64,000 nucleotides of DNA from Liolophura sinensis. Lineage: Eukaryota; Mollusca; Polyplacophora; Chitonida; Chitonidae. The notes under the pieces are model-generated. The model saw only the letters and a program-made list of their open reading frames with translations. It ran no database searches and was not told the DNA's origin. The DNA is taken from assembly GCF_032854445.1 (NCBI RefSeq), contig NC_088302.1, positions 7,807,338 through 7,871,337 of the forward strand. Direction: 5' to 3'. Below are positions 52,501 through 62,885 of this stretch, in pieces. A program made the translations under genes and the position numbers. Numbering within the stretch: position 1 is the stretch's first letter; every line of letters begins with the position of its first letter.

Positions 52501-55500
52501 TCTACTGGGTAGTAAGGTACTAACAAGAGCAGTTGTTTCTACTGGGTAGTAAGGTGCTGACAAGAACAGTTGTTTCTACTGGGTAGTAAGGTGCTGACAA
52601 GAGCAGTTGTTTCTACTGGGTAGTAAGGTACTGACAAGAGCAGTTGTTTCTACTGGGTAGTAAGGTACTGACAAGAGCGGTTGTTTCTACTGGGTAGTAA
52701 GGTACTGACAAGAGCAGTTGTTTCTACTGGGAAGTAAGGTACTAACAAGAGCAGTTGTTTCTACTGGGTAGTAAGGTACTGACAAGAGCAGTTGTTTCTA
52801 CTGGGTAGTAAGATGCTGATGAGCAGCTGTTTCTACTGGGTAGTAAGGTGCTGACAAGAGCAGTTGTTTCTACTGGGTAGTAAGATACTGACAAGAGCAG
52901 TTGTTTCTACTGGGTAGTAAGGTACTGACAAGAGCAGTTGTTTCTACTGGATAGTAAGGTACTGACAAGAGCAGTTGTTTCTACTGGGTATAAGGTCTGA
53001 CAAGAGCAGTTGTTTCTACTGGGTAGTAAGGTACTAACAAGAGCAGTTGTTTCTACTGGGTAGTAAGGTACTGACAAGAGCAGTTGTTTCTACTGGGCAG
53101 TAAGATACTGACAAGAGCAGTTGTTTCTACTGGGTAGTAAGGTACTGACGAGCAGTTGTTTCTACTGGGTAGTAAGGTACTGGCGAGCAGGTGTTTTTAC
53201 TGGGTAGTAAGGTACTGACAAGAACAGTTGTTTCTACTGGGTAGTAAGGTGCTGACAAGAGCAGTTGTTTCTACTGGGTAGTAAGGTACTGATAAGAGCA
53301 GTTGTTTCTACTGGGTAGTAAGGTACTGACAAGAGCAGTTGTTTCTACTGGGTAGTAAGGTACTGACAAGAGCAGTTGTTTCTACTGGGTAGTAAGGTGC
53401 TGACAAGAGCAGTTGTTTCTACTGGGTAGTAAGGTGCTGACAAGAGCAGTTGTTTCTACTGGGTAGTAAGATGCTGACAAGAGCAGTTGTTTCTACTGGG
53501 TAGTAAGGTACTGACAAGAGCAGTTGTTTCTACTGGGTAGTAAGGTACTGACAAGAGCGGTTGTTTCTACTGGGTAGTAAGATACTGACAAGAGCGGTTG
53601 TTTCTACTGGGTAGTAAGGTACTGACAAGAGCAGTTGTTTCTACTGGGCAGTAAGATACTGACAAGAGCAGTTGTTTCTACTGGGTAGTAAGGTACTGAC
53701 AAGAGCAGTTGTTTCTACTGGGTAGTAAGATACTGACAAGAGCAGTTGTTTCTACTGGGTAGTAAGGTACTGACAAGAGCAGTTGTTTCTACTGGGTAGT
53801 AAGGTGCTGACAAGAGCAGTTGTTTCTACTGGGTAGTAAGGTGCTGACAAGAGCAGTTGTTTCTACTGGGTAGTAAGGTGCTGACAAGAGCAGTTGTTTC
53901 TACTGGGTAGTAAGATACTGACAAGAGCAGTTGTTTCTACTGGGTAGTAAGGTACTGACAAGAGCAGTTGTTTCTACTGGGTAGTAAGGTGCTGACAAGA
54001 GCAGTTGTTTCTACTGGGTAGTAAGGTGCTGACAAGAGCAGTTGTTTCTACTGGGTAGTAAGGTACTAACAAGAGCAGTTGTTTCTACTGGGTAGTAAGG
54101 TACTGACAAGAGCAGTTGTTTCTACTGGGTAGTAAGGTGCTGACAAGAGCAGTTGTTTCTACTGGGTAGTAAGGTGCTGACAAGAGCAGTTGTTTCTACT
54201 GGGTAGTAAGGTACTAACAAGAGCAGTTGTTTCTACTGGGTAGTAAGGTACTGACAAGAGCAGTTGTTTCTACTGGGTATAAGGTCTGACAAGAGCAGTT
54301 GTTTCTACTGGGTAGTAAGGTGCTGACAAGAGCAGTTGTTTCTACTGGGTAGTAAGGTACTGACAAGAGCAGTTGTTTCTACTGGGTAGTAAGGTGCTGA
54401 CAAGAGCAGTTGTTTCTACTGGGTAGTAAGGTGCTGACAAGAGCAGTTGTTTCTACTGGGTAGTAAGGTGCTGACAAGAGCAGTTGTTTCTACTGGGTAG
54501 TAAGGTGCTGACAAGAGCAGTTGTTTCTACTGGGTAGTAAGGTACTGACAAGAGCAGTTGTTTCTACTGGGTAGTAAGGTACTGACAAGAGCAGTTGTTT
54601 CTACTGGGTAGTAAGGTACTGACAAGAGCAGTTGTTTCTACTGGATAGTAAGGTACTGACAAGAGCAGTTGTTTCTACTGGGTATAAGGTCTGACAAGAG
54701 CAGTTGTTTCTACTGGATAGTAAGGTGCTGACAAGAACGGTTGTTTCTACTGGGTAGTAAGGTGCTGACAAGAGCAGTTGTTTCTACTGGGTAGTAAGGT
54801 GCTGACAAGAACAGTTGTTTCTACTGGGTAGTAAGGTGCTGACAAGAGCAGTTGTTTCTACTGGGCAGTAAGGTACTAACAAGAGCAGTTGTTTCTACTG
54901 GGTAGTAAGATACTGACAAGAGCAGTTGTTTCTACTGGGTAGTAAGGTGCTGACAATAACAGTTGTTTCTACTGGGTAGTAAGGTGCTGACAAGAGCAGT
55001 TGTTTCTACTGAGTATTTAAATTTCTTCAATGACTAACTTGCAAGTTGCCCTTTTTGCCTGATTCGGAGAGTTCTGTTGGTTTTGGAAAGGTCCGTTGAG
55101 GTTTGTGTGGGATGTAGAATTATATCCTACTGGGAAAATGTTACTTTTAGCACCAAAAGTAATACTCTGTGACATTTACTTGCCTCTAAAATGCGCTATT
55201 GGGGTGAAGTTTTAAGCCATTCAGGGTACATGCCCTCAGCAGAACACATACGTAGGAGCAGAGCCAAAAATTTGGAGCAGAGCCAAGTTTAACTATAGCT
55301 ACCTATGTGTTTTTATTTCAGTTGAACATGATGTACCAGTTAATACTGGCCCAGAAGAAAGCCAAGGAGGCGGCCATGATGGCTGAGCTGCCAGGAATGA
55401 AAGTGAAACCAAAGTACGAGTATGACTCAGACGAGGACACAGAGGGTGGTACTTGGGAGCACAAACAGAGGATGAATGAGATGCAGGCCACCAAGGGTAA

Positions 55501-58500
55501 GCACTGGAGGCAATGGTACTGAGCCCTCAAAGGCTTTCAAAGGCCTTTGTGATATTTGACCAGAGTCATTCCTTTGAAAGTCCTGTAATTCAAACTCAGC
55601 ATTTTAAAATCTAAATGTGCATGTGTCCATTTGTCTAAAATTGCTTGTCTTTTTCATGCTGTATTGATTTGTAAGCTTGGCTTTTGTTGTTTGTATTTTT
55701 TGATAATTGCTGAAGTACTGGCCAGAGTTAACAAGTTGTTTGCTTCTCCTTAGCCTCTAGGCTGTAATATTTCAGGCAAAACAGTTAAAGTACCTGTGGG
55801 ATGGGAACCTTTTAAACATAATTTCTTAAGTCCTTATAATTTTGTGTGAAAATTAGTAATAATCCCACTCAGAATTTCCAGGAATAAATGAACACTGGCC
55901 ACATGTACATGTTATTACGCCCTAAGCGTCACAAACTTAATTCCTGTAGATTGGGCAGATGAACTGACTCAGAGCAATAAAGGGAAGCATTTCATTGGTG
56001 ACTTCCTGCCTCCTGACGAACTGGAGAAATTCATGGAGACTTACAAGGTGAGATGAAATAATGTATAATCAGATGCTATAAAGTCTGCCACATATTACCA
56101 CAAACAAAACATTGTTTCGCCAATTGATATCTTGTCACGTATCCTGAAAGCCCCTGTCTAGATACAGAAGCAGAGATACCTATGGAAGATCAGAAAAATG
56201 TACTTGACCATGCAGGTTTTATATTGAGATTATATGGATAATAATTTTTTGTTGATTCATTAGCAATGGATAAATAATCTTACCAATTTCTAAATGCTGA
56301 GAAAACAAGCCATTCTCTTACTGAGAAGTACTTTGGGCATCCCTGTTACTGGCAGCTGAGGTTATTTTTCAGTTAGTGTGTATATGGACAAGACAGAGGT
56401 TGCAAATGGAGCAGTCATTTGATGTACACATTTACTCTGATGACTGCAAATAAACCTATGTCTGTTGTTGTTGAAAAGGCCCTAAAGGAAGGAAGAGAAC
56501 CTGACCTATCTGACTATAAGGACTTCAAGTTGACCTGTGAGAACATTGGCTACCAGATGTTACAGAAACTAGGCTGGCAGGAGGGGGAGGGGCTTGGCTC
56601 TGAGGGACAGGGTATCAAGGCACCTGTCAACAAGTACGTAGGCTCATAAGGCTGAAAAGGGCATTGGAGAAAAATGGTGTCGGGCCAGAAAGCTGAATGG
56701 AGCAGCTAATTAATGGTGTCATGCATCATGGCTGAATGGGGTGACAGATGAATGGTGTCCAGCAGCAAAGCTAAATAGGGCAATAGATAAATGGTGTCCT
56801 GTCACAAAGCTGAATGAAGCAACAGATAAATTGTGTCAGTCAACATAGCTAAATGTGGTAACAGATAAATGGTGTCAGGCTACATTGTTGAATAGGGCAA
56901 CAGATAAATGGTGTTAGGCAACATTCATGTAGCTAAATGGAGCAACAGATAAATGGTGTCTGGCAACAAAGCCGAATGGAGCAGCATAGATTTTATGATA
57001 ATGGGGCCCAGCAGATTGTGGATACATAGATAAATGGTGTCAGTTAACATAGCCAAACAAACTTAAACAGCAAAGCATCATTGGGTTGTGCCACAAAGTT
57101 TGATGAATAGGGGTAACAAAGTTGACTTGATCTCTTTCTTGCTCTGAAAGTACATTTGGTTTATGGATGTTCAAGTGGGTTTGTATGGAGTTTAATGGAG
57201 TAAATGGCAGTTACCTTTGCTTTCCGGTGTAAACATAATGTTCTCTTCATATTTATGTCATGTTTTAGGGTATCAGCATGTAAAAGTTTGACTTTGATTA
57301 GAATTAAAAGTATGTGTATTTGGCTCTCATTAGGAAAATTAAGTTGCTTACTTTGTGACTTAACCTCACTTGTGATTTCATCAAATGCCTCACAACTGGG
57401 ACCCAAACTGTATCTGTTTTTGTGTCGGTTGTGTTATCAGAGGTAACACAGCCATGGATGGGAAGGGTCTGGGAATTGAGAAGCCAGATGCCCTGAACAA
57501 AGATGACGATGAATATGATGCGTTCAGGAAGAGGATGATGTTGGCCTACAGGTTCAGGCCTAATCCACTGGTGGGTCAACCCATTTCCCAAACATATGCT
57601 GGTATAAAAGAGCAACTTCAAGCAAAGTTTTATTGATAAAGCTACATTGGCTGAGTGGGTAAACGTCTGGTTAATTTCATCAGTTATTTAAGGACAGCAA
57701 TGTATGCTTGAAAAGGGTTGTGGTTTCATCAACTGAAGTATATGCTTAAAAAGGTTGGCAGTTTGCCCCATCCACTCTGGTTTCCTCCACTAAGTACTTG
57801 TATGTGTTATAAAGGTTGGTGGTTTACCCCAGCCGCTCAAGTTTCCTCCACTAAGTACTTGTATATGTTATAAAGGTTGGTGGTTTACCCCAGCTTCTCG
57901 GGTTTCCTCCACTAAGTACATGTATATGTTATGAAGGTTGGTGGTTTGCCCCAGCCGCTTAGGTTTCCTCCACTAAGTACATGTATATCTTATAAAGGTT
58001 GGTGGTTTGCTGTAGCCACTCGGGTTTCCTCCACTAAGTACATGTATATGTTATAAAGGTTGGTGGTTTGCTGTAGCCACTCGGGTTTCCTCCACTAAGT
58101 ACATGTATATGTTATAAAGGTTGGTGGTTTGCTGTAGCCACTCGGGTTTCCTCCACTAAGTACATGTATATGTTATAAAGGTTGGTGGTTTGCTGTAGCC
58201 ACTCGGGTTTCCTCCACTAAGTACATGTATATGTTATAAAGGTTGGTGGTTTATGCCAGCTGCTCGGGTTTTCTACATTAAGTACATGTATATGTTGTGA
58301 AGGTTGGTGGTTTGCCCCAGCTGCTCAGGTTTCCTCCACTAAGTACATGTATATCTTATAAAGGTTGGTGGTTTGCTGTAGCCACTCAGGTTTCCTCCAC
58401 TAAGTACATGTATATCTTACAAAGGTTGGTGGTTTGCTGTAGCCACTCGGGTTTCCTCCACTAAGTACATGTATATCTTATAAAGGTTGGTGGTTTGCTG

Positions 58501-59130
58501 TAGCCACTCAGGTTTCCTCCACTAAGTACATGTATATCTTACAAAGGTTGGTGGTTTGCTGTAGCCACTCGGGTTTCCTCCACTAAGTACATGCATATGT
58601 TATAAAGGTTGGTGGCTTACCCCAACTGCTCGGGTTTTCTACATTAAGTACATGTATGTGTTGTAAAGGTTGGCAGTTTGCCCCAGCCACTCGGGTCTCC
58701 TCCACTAAGTGCGTGTATATGTTATAAAGGTTGGTGGTTTACCCTAGCTCCTCAGGTTTCCTCCACTAAGTACACATATGTTATAAAGGTTGGTGGTTTG
58801 CCTCAGCAACTCAGGTTTCCTCCACTAAGTATATGTTATAAAGATTGGTGGTTTGCCCAGCCGCTCGAGTTTCCTGCACCTTACAAAGCTGAAGGCTTGA
58901 GCATGACATAAACAAAAATCAAATGTCCCTCAATTTATCATTTTAGCATAATTGGTTGGATAAGCTTATTGGTAAATTGGAAAGAAAAAAAAAAACCTTC
59001 TGTTATGAGGAAACATTATTGTAAAATGAGCAAAATAATGTTAACATTTTGGTTAACCCCAGTGAAACTAATAAACAAATCAATGTCTGTACTTTCATTA
59101 TAGAACAATCCCAGGAGGCCATACTACTGA
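37310..59130 (+). CDS. SUGP1: SUGP1 (SF4), SURP and G-patch splicing factor, complete
   Basis: SUGP1 is a nuclear spliceosomal protein that works with SF3B1 in branch-site recognition. Fourteen coding exons: 37310-37560, 41340-41497, 42859-44061, 44343-44397, 45239-45312, 45833-45935, 47002-47117, 47678-47773, 51601-51740, 55322-55496, 55950-56047, 56479-56633, 57441-57570 and 59104-59130. Together they are 2781 nt, 926 residues plus stop, with all phases compatible. Domains: N-terminal [15 protein letters not shown]-type helix (about 40-70), [14 protein letters not shown] block (exon 2), proline-rich insert (about 137-537), SURP (about 582-632), UHM-ligand motif KKKKSRWG (666-673), G-patch (about 844-890) and C-terminal [11 protein letters not shown]...NNPRRPYY. 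Human SUGP1 has about 645 residues and two SURP modules. I find one here. Confidence 0.95.
37612..37940 (+). mobile_element. tRNA-derived SINE with CATATGACTGAAAAATTGTT tail
   Basis: tRNA-like head TGGCCTAATGGTTAGAGCAT (A box) and GGTCAAACCTGGG (B box), body with GATACTTCAGTGGCGGCAGC, and a 3' end GTCATATGACTGAAAAATTG shared with 62523-62880. The CATA-type microsatellite begins directly at its 3' end. Confidence 0.8.
37945..40672. repeat. 2.7-kb (CATA)n/(CATACGT) microsatellite
   Basis: Nearly pure tetranucleotide CATA interrupted by CATCATA, CATCCATA, CGTCATA and ATATA variants. Irregular interruptions give long open frames of Ile/His/Tyr/Thr on the plus strand and Met/Tyr/Val/Cys on the minus strand. 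These are not genes. It lies in the first coding intron of SUGP1. Confidence 0.97.
40950..41085 (+). mobile_element. SINE fragment, ATAAATAAA-tailed family
   Basis: CTGCAGATGGTCGTCGATTT to GAGATAAATAAATC, 3' half only. Confidence 0.7.
41340..41497 (+). CDS. SUGP1: SUGP1 exon 2, [11 protein letters not shown] block
   Basis: [19 protein letters not shown] then [20 protein letters not shown], the counterpart of NKFANDGSFLQQFLKLQKA. Two AG acceptors (41339 and 41342) both fit the phase. Donor GCAA|GTGAGT. Confidence 0.88.
41498..42858 (+). other. SUGP1 intron 2
   Basis: No element recognised except a TTTGCGGAAATATTTTCG-type fragment near 42220. A 21-bp tandem duplication (42818-42859) forms the acceptor. 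Confidence 0.5.
42818..42859 (+). repeat. 21-bp tandem duplication at SUGP1 exon 3 acceptor
   Basis: TGAAGAATCTTGTCTTTCA occurs twice. The first copy ends CAT, the second CAG, and only the second is an acceptor. Confidence 0.85.
42859..44061 (+). CDS. SUGP1: SUGP1 exon 3, large proline-rich exon
   Basis: 1203 nt, phase 1 in and phase 1 out. It begins [18 protein letters not shown] and then becomes about 40 percent proline with PPP, GPP, HGPP and QPP runs and His-rich stretches, ending [15 protein letters not shown]. Base composition is far more GC-rich than its surroundings. Other SUGP1 proteins have only a short linker here. A second donor four bases later (GTACCT) would break the frame. 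Confidence 0.87.
44398..45238 (+). other. SUGP1 intron 4
   Basis: Contains a SINE fragment at 44900-44992. Otherwise nothing recognised. Confidence 0.5.
44900..44992 (+). mobile_element. SINE 3' fragment, ATAAATAAA-tailed family
   Basis: GGTTTCCTCCCACCATAGTG, GTATAAGTGAAATATTCTTG, CAATTAAATAAATAAA. Confidence 0.72.
45313..45832 (+). other. SUGP1 intron 5
   Basis: Nothing recognised. Several short ORFs without similarity. Confidence 0.5.
45833..47117 (+). CDS. SUGP1: SUGP1 exons 6 and 7, SURP module
   Basis: Exons 45833-45935 and 47002-47117 together give [40 protein letters not shown] and [12 protein letters not shown]. This is a SURP domain: helix with A-x-x-V/I-A-x-N/G-G, then N-P-x-F/Y-x-F-L, and Y-x-Y-F/Y. 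The intron splits the module between TYR and FLL. Confidence 0.88.
46288..46531 (+). mobile_element. SINE, full length, ATAAATAAA-tailed family
   Basis: Head GTGGTTAACGTGCTAGTGG and AAAGTTCAAATCCAACTC (A and B box equivalents), then GGGAAGGTCTGCCGGCCACC and the ATATTCTCGAGGACAGTG core. Confidence 0.8.
47222..47365 (+). mobile_element. SINE, 5'-truncated, ATAAATAAA-tailed family
   Basis: CAGCAACATGCAGATGGTCA to a (AATA)n tail of about five repeats. Confidence 0.78.
47678..47773 (+). CDS. SUGP1: SUGP1 exon 8, UHM-ligand motif
   Basis: Thirty-two codons with [19 protein letters not shown] basic run followed by SRWG is the tryptophan-containing ligand motif that UHM domains of U2AF-type factors bind. 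Human SUGP1 has KRKRKSRWG at this place. Confidence 0.9.
49638..49910 (-). mobile_element. SINE, full length, ATAAATAAA-tailed family
   Basis: (TTTA)n start, CTGAAGAATATTTCACTTAT, ACCGGGCAGAGCCCAGGGGA, GAGCTGGACTTGAACTCACA, and a tRNA-like head with CTAACCAACTGAGCCACTGA. Confidence 0.82.
51330..51427. repeat. 49-bp direct duplication
   Basis: CTTGTTTGTTGTATAATCTC...GACAATCAAAA twice, one substitution (ACATGTAC/ACATTTAC). Confidence 0.9.
51601..51740 (+). CDS. SUGP1: SUGP1 exon 9
   Basis: 140 nt, phase 1 in and phase 0 out. It encodes [20 protein letters not shown] then [20 protein letters not shown] and QIRDQQE. It corresponds to the segment ending SDAQKKQLKEQQE of human SUGP1. The donor is the weaker GAG|GTTAAT, followed 540 bp later by the 37-bp array. 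Confidence 0.8.
52275..55012. repeat. 37-bp minisatellite, about 74 units, in SUGP1 intron 9
   Basis: Units of GTAGTAAGGTACTGACAAGA followed by GCAGTTGTTTCTACTGG, mostly over 90 percent alike. Common variants are TACTGAC/TGCTGAC/TACTAAC and a shortened GGGTATAAGGTCTGAC unit seen at least three times. The array ends about 310 bp before exon 10. Confidence 0.96.
55022..55321 (+). other. SUGP1 intron 9, 3' part
   Basis: Unique sequence ending in the genuine acceptor TTTTTATTTCAG. Confidence 0.6.
55322..56047 (+). CDS. SUGP1: SUGP1 exons 10 and 11
   Basis: Exons 55322-55496 and 55950-56047. They encode [33 protein letters not shown], then [20 protein letters not shown] and [13 protein letters not shown]. 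The GTWEH and [20 protein letters not shown] blocks are diagnostic of SUGP1. Confidence 0.95.
56479..57570 (+). CDS. SUGP1: SUGP1 exons 12 and 13, G-patch
   Basis: Exons 56479-56633 and 57441-57570. [40 protein letters not shown] and [11 protein letters not shown] form the G-patch, the glycine-rich module that binds and activates DEAH-box helicases (DHX15 for SUGP1). Then [20 protein letters not shown]. Donor CAA|GTACGT and acceptor TTATCAG keep the frame. Confidence 0.95.
56650..57050. repeat. degenerate 40-45-bp minisatellite in SUGP1 intron 12
   Basis: Eight to nine diverged units around AACAGATAAATGGTGTC followed by an AGCTGAATGG-like word. Older than the other arrays judging by divergence. 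Confidence 0.8.
57690..58885. repeat. 61-bp minisatellite in SUGP1 last intron
   Basis: About 19 units containing TTATAAAGGTTGGTGGTTTG and CGGGTTTCCTCCACTAAGTA plus CATGTATATG, with blocks of alternating sub-variants (CTGTAGCCACTC versus CCCCAGCCGCTC). Confidence 0.94.
59104..59130 (+). CDS. SUGP1: SUGP1 terminal exon
   Basis: Acceptor TTCATTATAG, then NNPRRPYY and TGA, the exact conserved C-terminus of SUGP1. Confidence 0.95.
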   Translation, partial: NNPRRPYY

Positions 59131-59729
59131 TTGTGTTGGAGTCCCATCTGGGGAGGTTGTTAAGACGCCTGAAAGAAACTTGACAGGGAGTTGGACTGAG
59201 TAGTATTACTTGATAAATGATAAATTTGTCTGAAGTCTGTGCAAAGTTAATGTGAATATCAGTACCATGTTGGAAATGGCATTAAACACTGCGGAAGAGA
59301 TCAGAGCCAGCTAGACTTGCTAGTTTTATTTTGTTGCTTTTTTTAAATTAAAATGTGGCAAAGTCCATTTTGTAAAGTGTATGAGATATACAGTAAGGAA
59401 CCTATCATTTCCCTGGAATTCTTTCCAATTACATATTATCACCCTGCAGTTATAAATTTGTGAAAAACTGTGAAATTTGATGTGATTTACAGTATATCAG
59501 ATACATTTTTACGTTGTTTTCTGCTGAATAGTCACCCTTTTGTTCTACTGTTTGTACAGCAGGGAGATGGTGAGAAATTCTGTGAAATTACAGGTGATTT
59601 ACATTGGACATGTTCATCCTATATCATAAGCTCATGTAACTTGTTTCTTATGCCTTGTTTAATGCAATATTGTGTACGGGGGAACTTAACTTTAATATTA
59701 GCTTAGCTGTTGTAAAACTTGTAAGCTTG

Positions 59730-59912
59730 GTTAAGTCCAGTTTGTGCTGGCTTCCTCTCCGGCTGTAAGTGGGAAGGTCTGCCATCAACTGAAGGATGAT
59801 CATGGGTTTTCCACGAACTCCGCCGGGTTTCCGTCTACCATAATGCCGGCTGCCGTCGTATAATTGAAATATTCTTGACTACGATGTAAAACACCAATCA
59901 GATAAATAAAAT
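59730..59912 (+). mobile_element. SINE, 5'-truncated, ATAAATAAA-tailed family
   Basis: GCTGGCTTCCTCTCCGGCTG, GGGAAGGTCTGCCATCAACT, CGTATAATTGAAATATTCTT, CAGATAAATAAA. Confidence 0.78.
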
Positions 59913-61446
59913 CAGTATAAAACTTCTTCCAGGATGGGTAGATTTTGAAGCTGGTTATGTCAGTGATTTTACTCCAGGCAGATATGGAGAAGTGAGATGA
60001 GATTTGATAAAATGTGAACACCTTAGTCTCTTCCTGCCTTTGTCATTTTCAGCTCTGGCTATTAGTAAGGTTGCCTTATGGAACGGAGTCCAAGTTTCTC
60101 TCTAACATTGCTATCTTGTTTTAATGGTGGTACAGCAGTGAGGCTTGATGGCACTGAAGTATGCAGCTCTTTTGTCAGGTGCTTCAGTTGTACAAATGGT
60201 GCATATATAGAGGCATTAGTACAGCTTAGTGCCAAATAAAAGTGCTGAAAAGTATTTCTCTCACAGATGACACTGATCAAGATACAGCTTTTTAAAAACT
60301 AAGCTAAGCTTTTGTCGTACGAAATCATTTGCATGCTAAGACCAGTGTTTTAGGTTATGGGTTGCCATTGAGTCATACGTCACAAAACATTTGTGTATGT
60401 AAAAGGTGTTGTATATTGAAATATGCTGATAAGAAGTATTAAGAAGTTGCTGTAACTGACCTTTAAAAACCATAACTTTAGCTATAAATATATGTTCTTC
60501 CTTAATACACATAGATATTTACATGTATTTTAAAGCTCTGTTAATCCAGTGTCCCACTGGTACAGCTGCAGCTTTAAGTCAGAATGTTTGTCAGATACCT
60601 GCAGCCGCTTGTTCAAAGGTGTATTAAAAGTTACAGTAAGCCAGGCTTAAGTTTTAATACCAATTGTGGCCTAATACAAAACTAAAGGGACTTCAGTCCA
60701 GGCTAAAATTAATACAAGGATTACCAACTAATGCATGCTTGAACAACTTGGCCCTGGTGGTTGTCTGTGGTTTATTCTAAATCTTAATACCAATGTCATA
60801 CAAAGTACAACAGTGAAATAAAAAAAAAAAATAATACCAGTGATTCAGGTTGTTTTGGGATGTTTTTGCATTATTGGACTGTTGTATATATTACGCTGTT
60901 AAGAGACTCATGTATATACCATAGTAAGTATCCACATGTGTGCCAGGTACATGTACGTGCCAAGGTGTTCACCAAGTCATTACGTGACTTCATTCACAAT
61001 ATGACATATAAGAACCTGTTCCAGAACTGATGTCTATAGTGCTAAGATTTCTTGACAGCATTTAACAAACAAATAGCAGGTAGATTTTAGTGAAGAAAAG
61101 ATCGTGGCATGAAAATTTTTCCAAGGAATGGGACTCAAATGTGTTTGTGAACTGATTTATGCAGCATGTGATTAAGGACTGTTCATATTTTATTGTTAAC
61201 ATCAACAGTGTTTGTATATACATGTGTGTGTTGATTTAAGTTTGCAAAGAGGGACCAGTTTTTGTGTGAAGCTAATGAGATTTGCAGTCGCTATCTGTGA
61301 TGAAATGGTAAATAGAGGTTGAGAAAACTATTTACAGAAGCCAGACAAAAATAAATTTTCTTATGTGAAACACAAACACTTTTAATTGAGGTTAAAATAG
61401 ATATATGTGTAATTTGCACAGTGGCATATAATGTTTTCTTAGTTCA

Positions 61447-61468
61447 AAAATAAATAAAATTGAATAAA
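61447..61468 (+). terminator. possible SUGP1 polyadenylation region
   Basis: AAATAAATAAAATTGAATAA contains overlapping AATAAA words followed by a T-rich stretch, 2.3 kb behind the stop. An earlier AATAAA at 60235 is an alternative. Confidence 0.25.
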
Positions 61469-62522
61469 ATATTTCATGGTTTAGTCAGTTTTTATGATTT
61501 TTTAACTGAAGGGAAAGACCACCAAATTCAGCAGTTTATCACATTGGGCTATGTGTTCTTCAAGCCATGTTCCACATGATTTTTTTTGTTCTGTGGAAGA
61601 ATGTTTGCTTTTTGAATGTCAGTTATGAAAGTGAAATCTGTACTGTTTTTTTTTTTTACTGTACATACAAAATGTATATCCTGAATTAACTAATCACTGA
61701 GGTTGTTACTAATGGTCATTTCATAAGTCAATTTTCTGGTAATGTAATACATTACAGCACCATAAAGTGTGAGTCATGAGGAAAATTACAAGAAATGGTT
61801 TTACAGTTTTCTTAAAGTGGACTGAGGTCAGATCTAATGCAAAACTGTCAATTACTGATTATGGCTATACAGTATATATCATTGTGCTTTAAAGTTGAGG
61901 TCATGTTAGGTCATTTCATGGGGTACTTTGTGAAATAAAGGATGCGACAATTTTATATTGGCATTCTCTGTGATTGCTCTAGGGTTTAGGTCATGTCCCA
62001 ATTTTTATGTCATCTTATTGGCAGGTTCCTTTTGCTAAATCAATGTTTTCACGACGCCAGAGTATAGGCTGTACACTCAAATTCAACTCTGCCTGGTTTG
62101 GCTGTGGCTGAAGTCCGTAACATGCACCTGGGAAAAGAGTGGTGCTGTATCCCGTGGTACTGTGGAATCATGTAATCGAGAAATATTTTTAAAAAATTGT
62201 GTTGCAATAAGCATCAATCAAATAACTGATCAAAATAGTTCAGTCAAATAACACTTGGTTTCCTTCCTTACCGCTGTGAGCGGACTCCATCACAAATTTG
62301 GCGAGTAACGCAAGTGTATCGCTACGGATCTGATGAAGTCTGCATGCCTGATACTGATAGCTCCATTTCGCAGCAGGATATATTTACACTGTACGTAGAT
62401 CAATGGACAGAGGTAGGTAAACTCACATGTAAACTGGAGTTTATCCAGAAAGAACTCTTGCCTACGGTCTTGTTAGTTTAAACCATAGTACCCTTGACCA
62501 ATAAGGTTGAGTGGTCAAACCG

Positions 62523-62885
62523 TGCTTACCTGCCCCATTAGCACAGTCGGTAGAGCGTCTGCATCAGGAGCGGTAGGTTCAGGTTCAATCCCGGGACGGG
62601 TCACACCTAAGACCTTGGAAAAGAGGAGGTTGTAATTTCCTTGCTTGGCATTCAGAATTAAAGGGTTAGTGCCAAGACCTGTATCAGTATAATGGCTCAG
62701 GCGAGGCGGCTTACTTGCCTTCGGTAAGTGGTCTCAGTGAAGCAACACTAGATAAAAGAGCGGTGCAAATCCATTCTGCAACAAGGAGGCATATTACATA
62801 CACTCTACGGACTCCTTCGTCGTCATATGACTGAAAAATTGTTAAGTACGACGTTACACCCCAAGCACACTCGCTGGAACCCTGC
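62523..62885 (+). mobile_element. tRNA-derived SINE with CATATGACTGAAAAATTGTT tail
   Basis: The head GCCCCATTAGCACAGTCGGT and GGTTCAATCCCGGGACGG carry A and B boxes. The acceptor stem does not pair, so it is not an intact tRNA gene. The 3' end CATATGACTGAAAAATTGTT and AAGTACGACGTTACACCCCA matches the widespread 3' domain of the 37612 copy. Confidence 0.82.

Larger units (their letters stand above)
59131..62520 (+). other. SUGP1 3' UTR and downstream flank
   Basis: No gene seen. AATAAA words at 60235-60240, 61350-61355 and a cluster at about 61447-61468 are candidate polyadenylation signals. A dispersed-repeat fragment lies at about 60600-60770. Confidence 0.45.

Noticed and set aside
62523-62605. 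Intact tRNA gene
   Set aside because: A and B boxes are present but the acceptor stem does not pair and the sequence continues into a SINE body. The same applies to the heads at 3650-3720 and 37616-37680.
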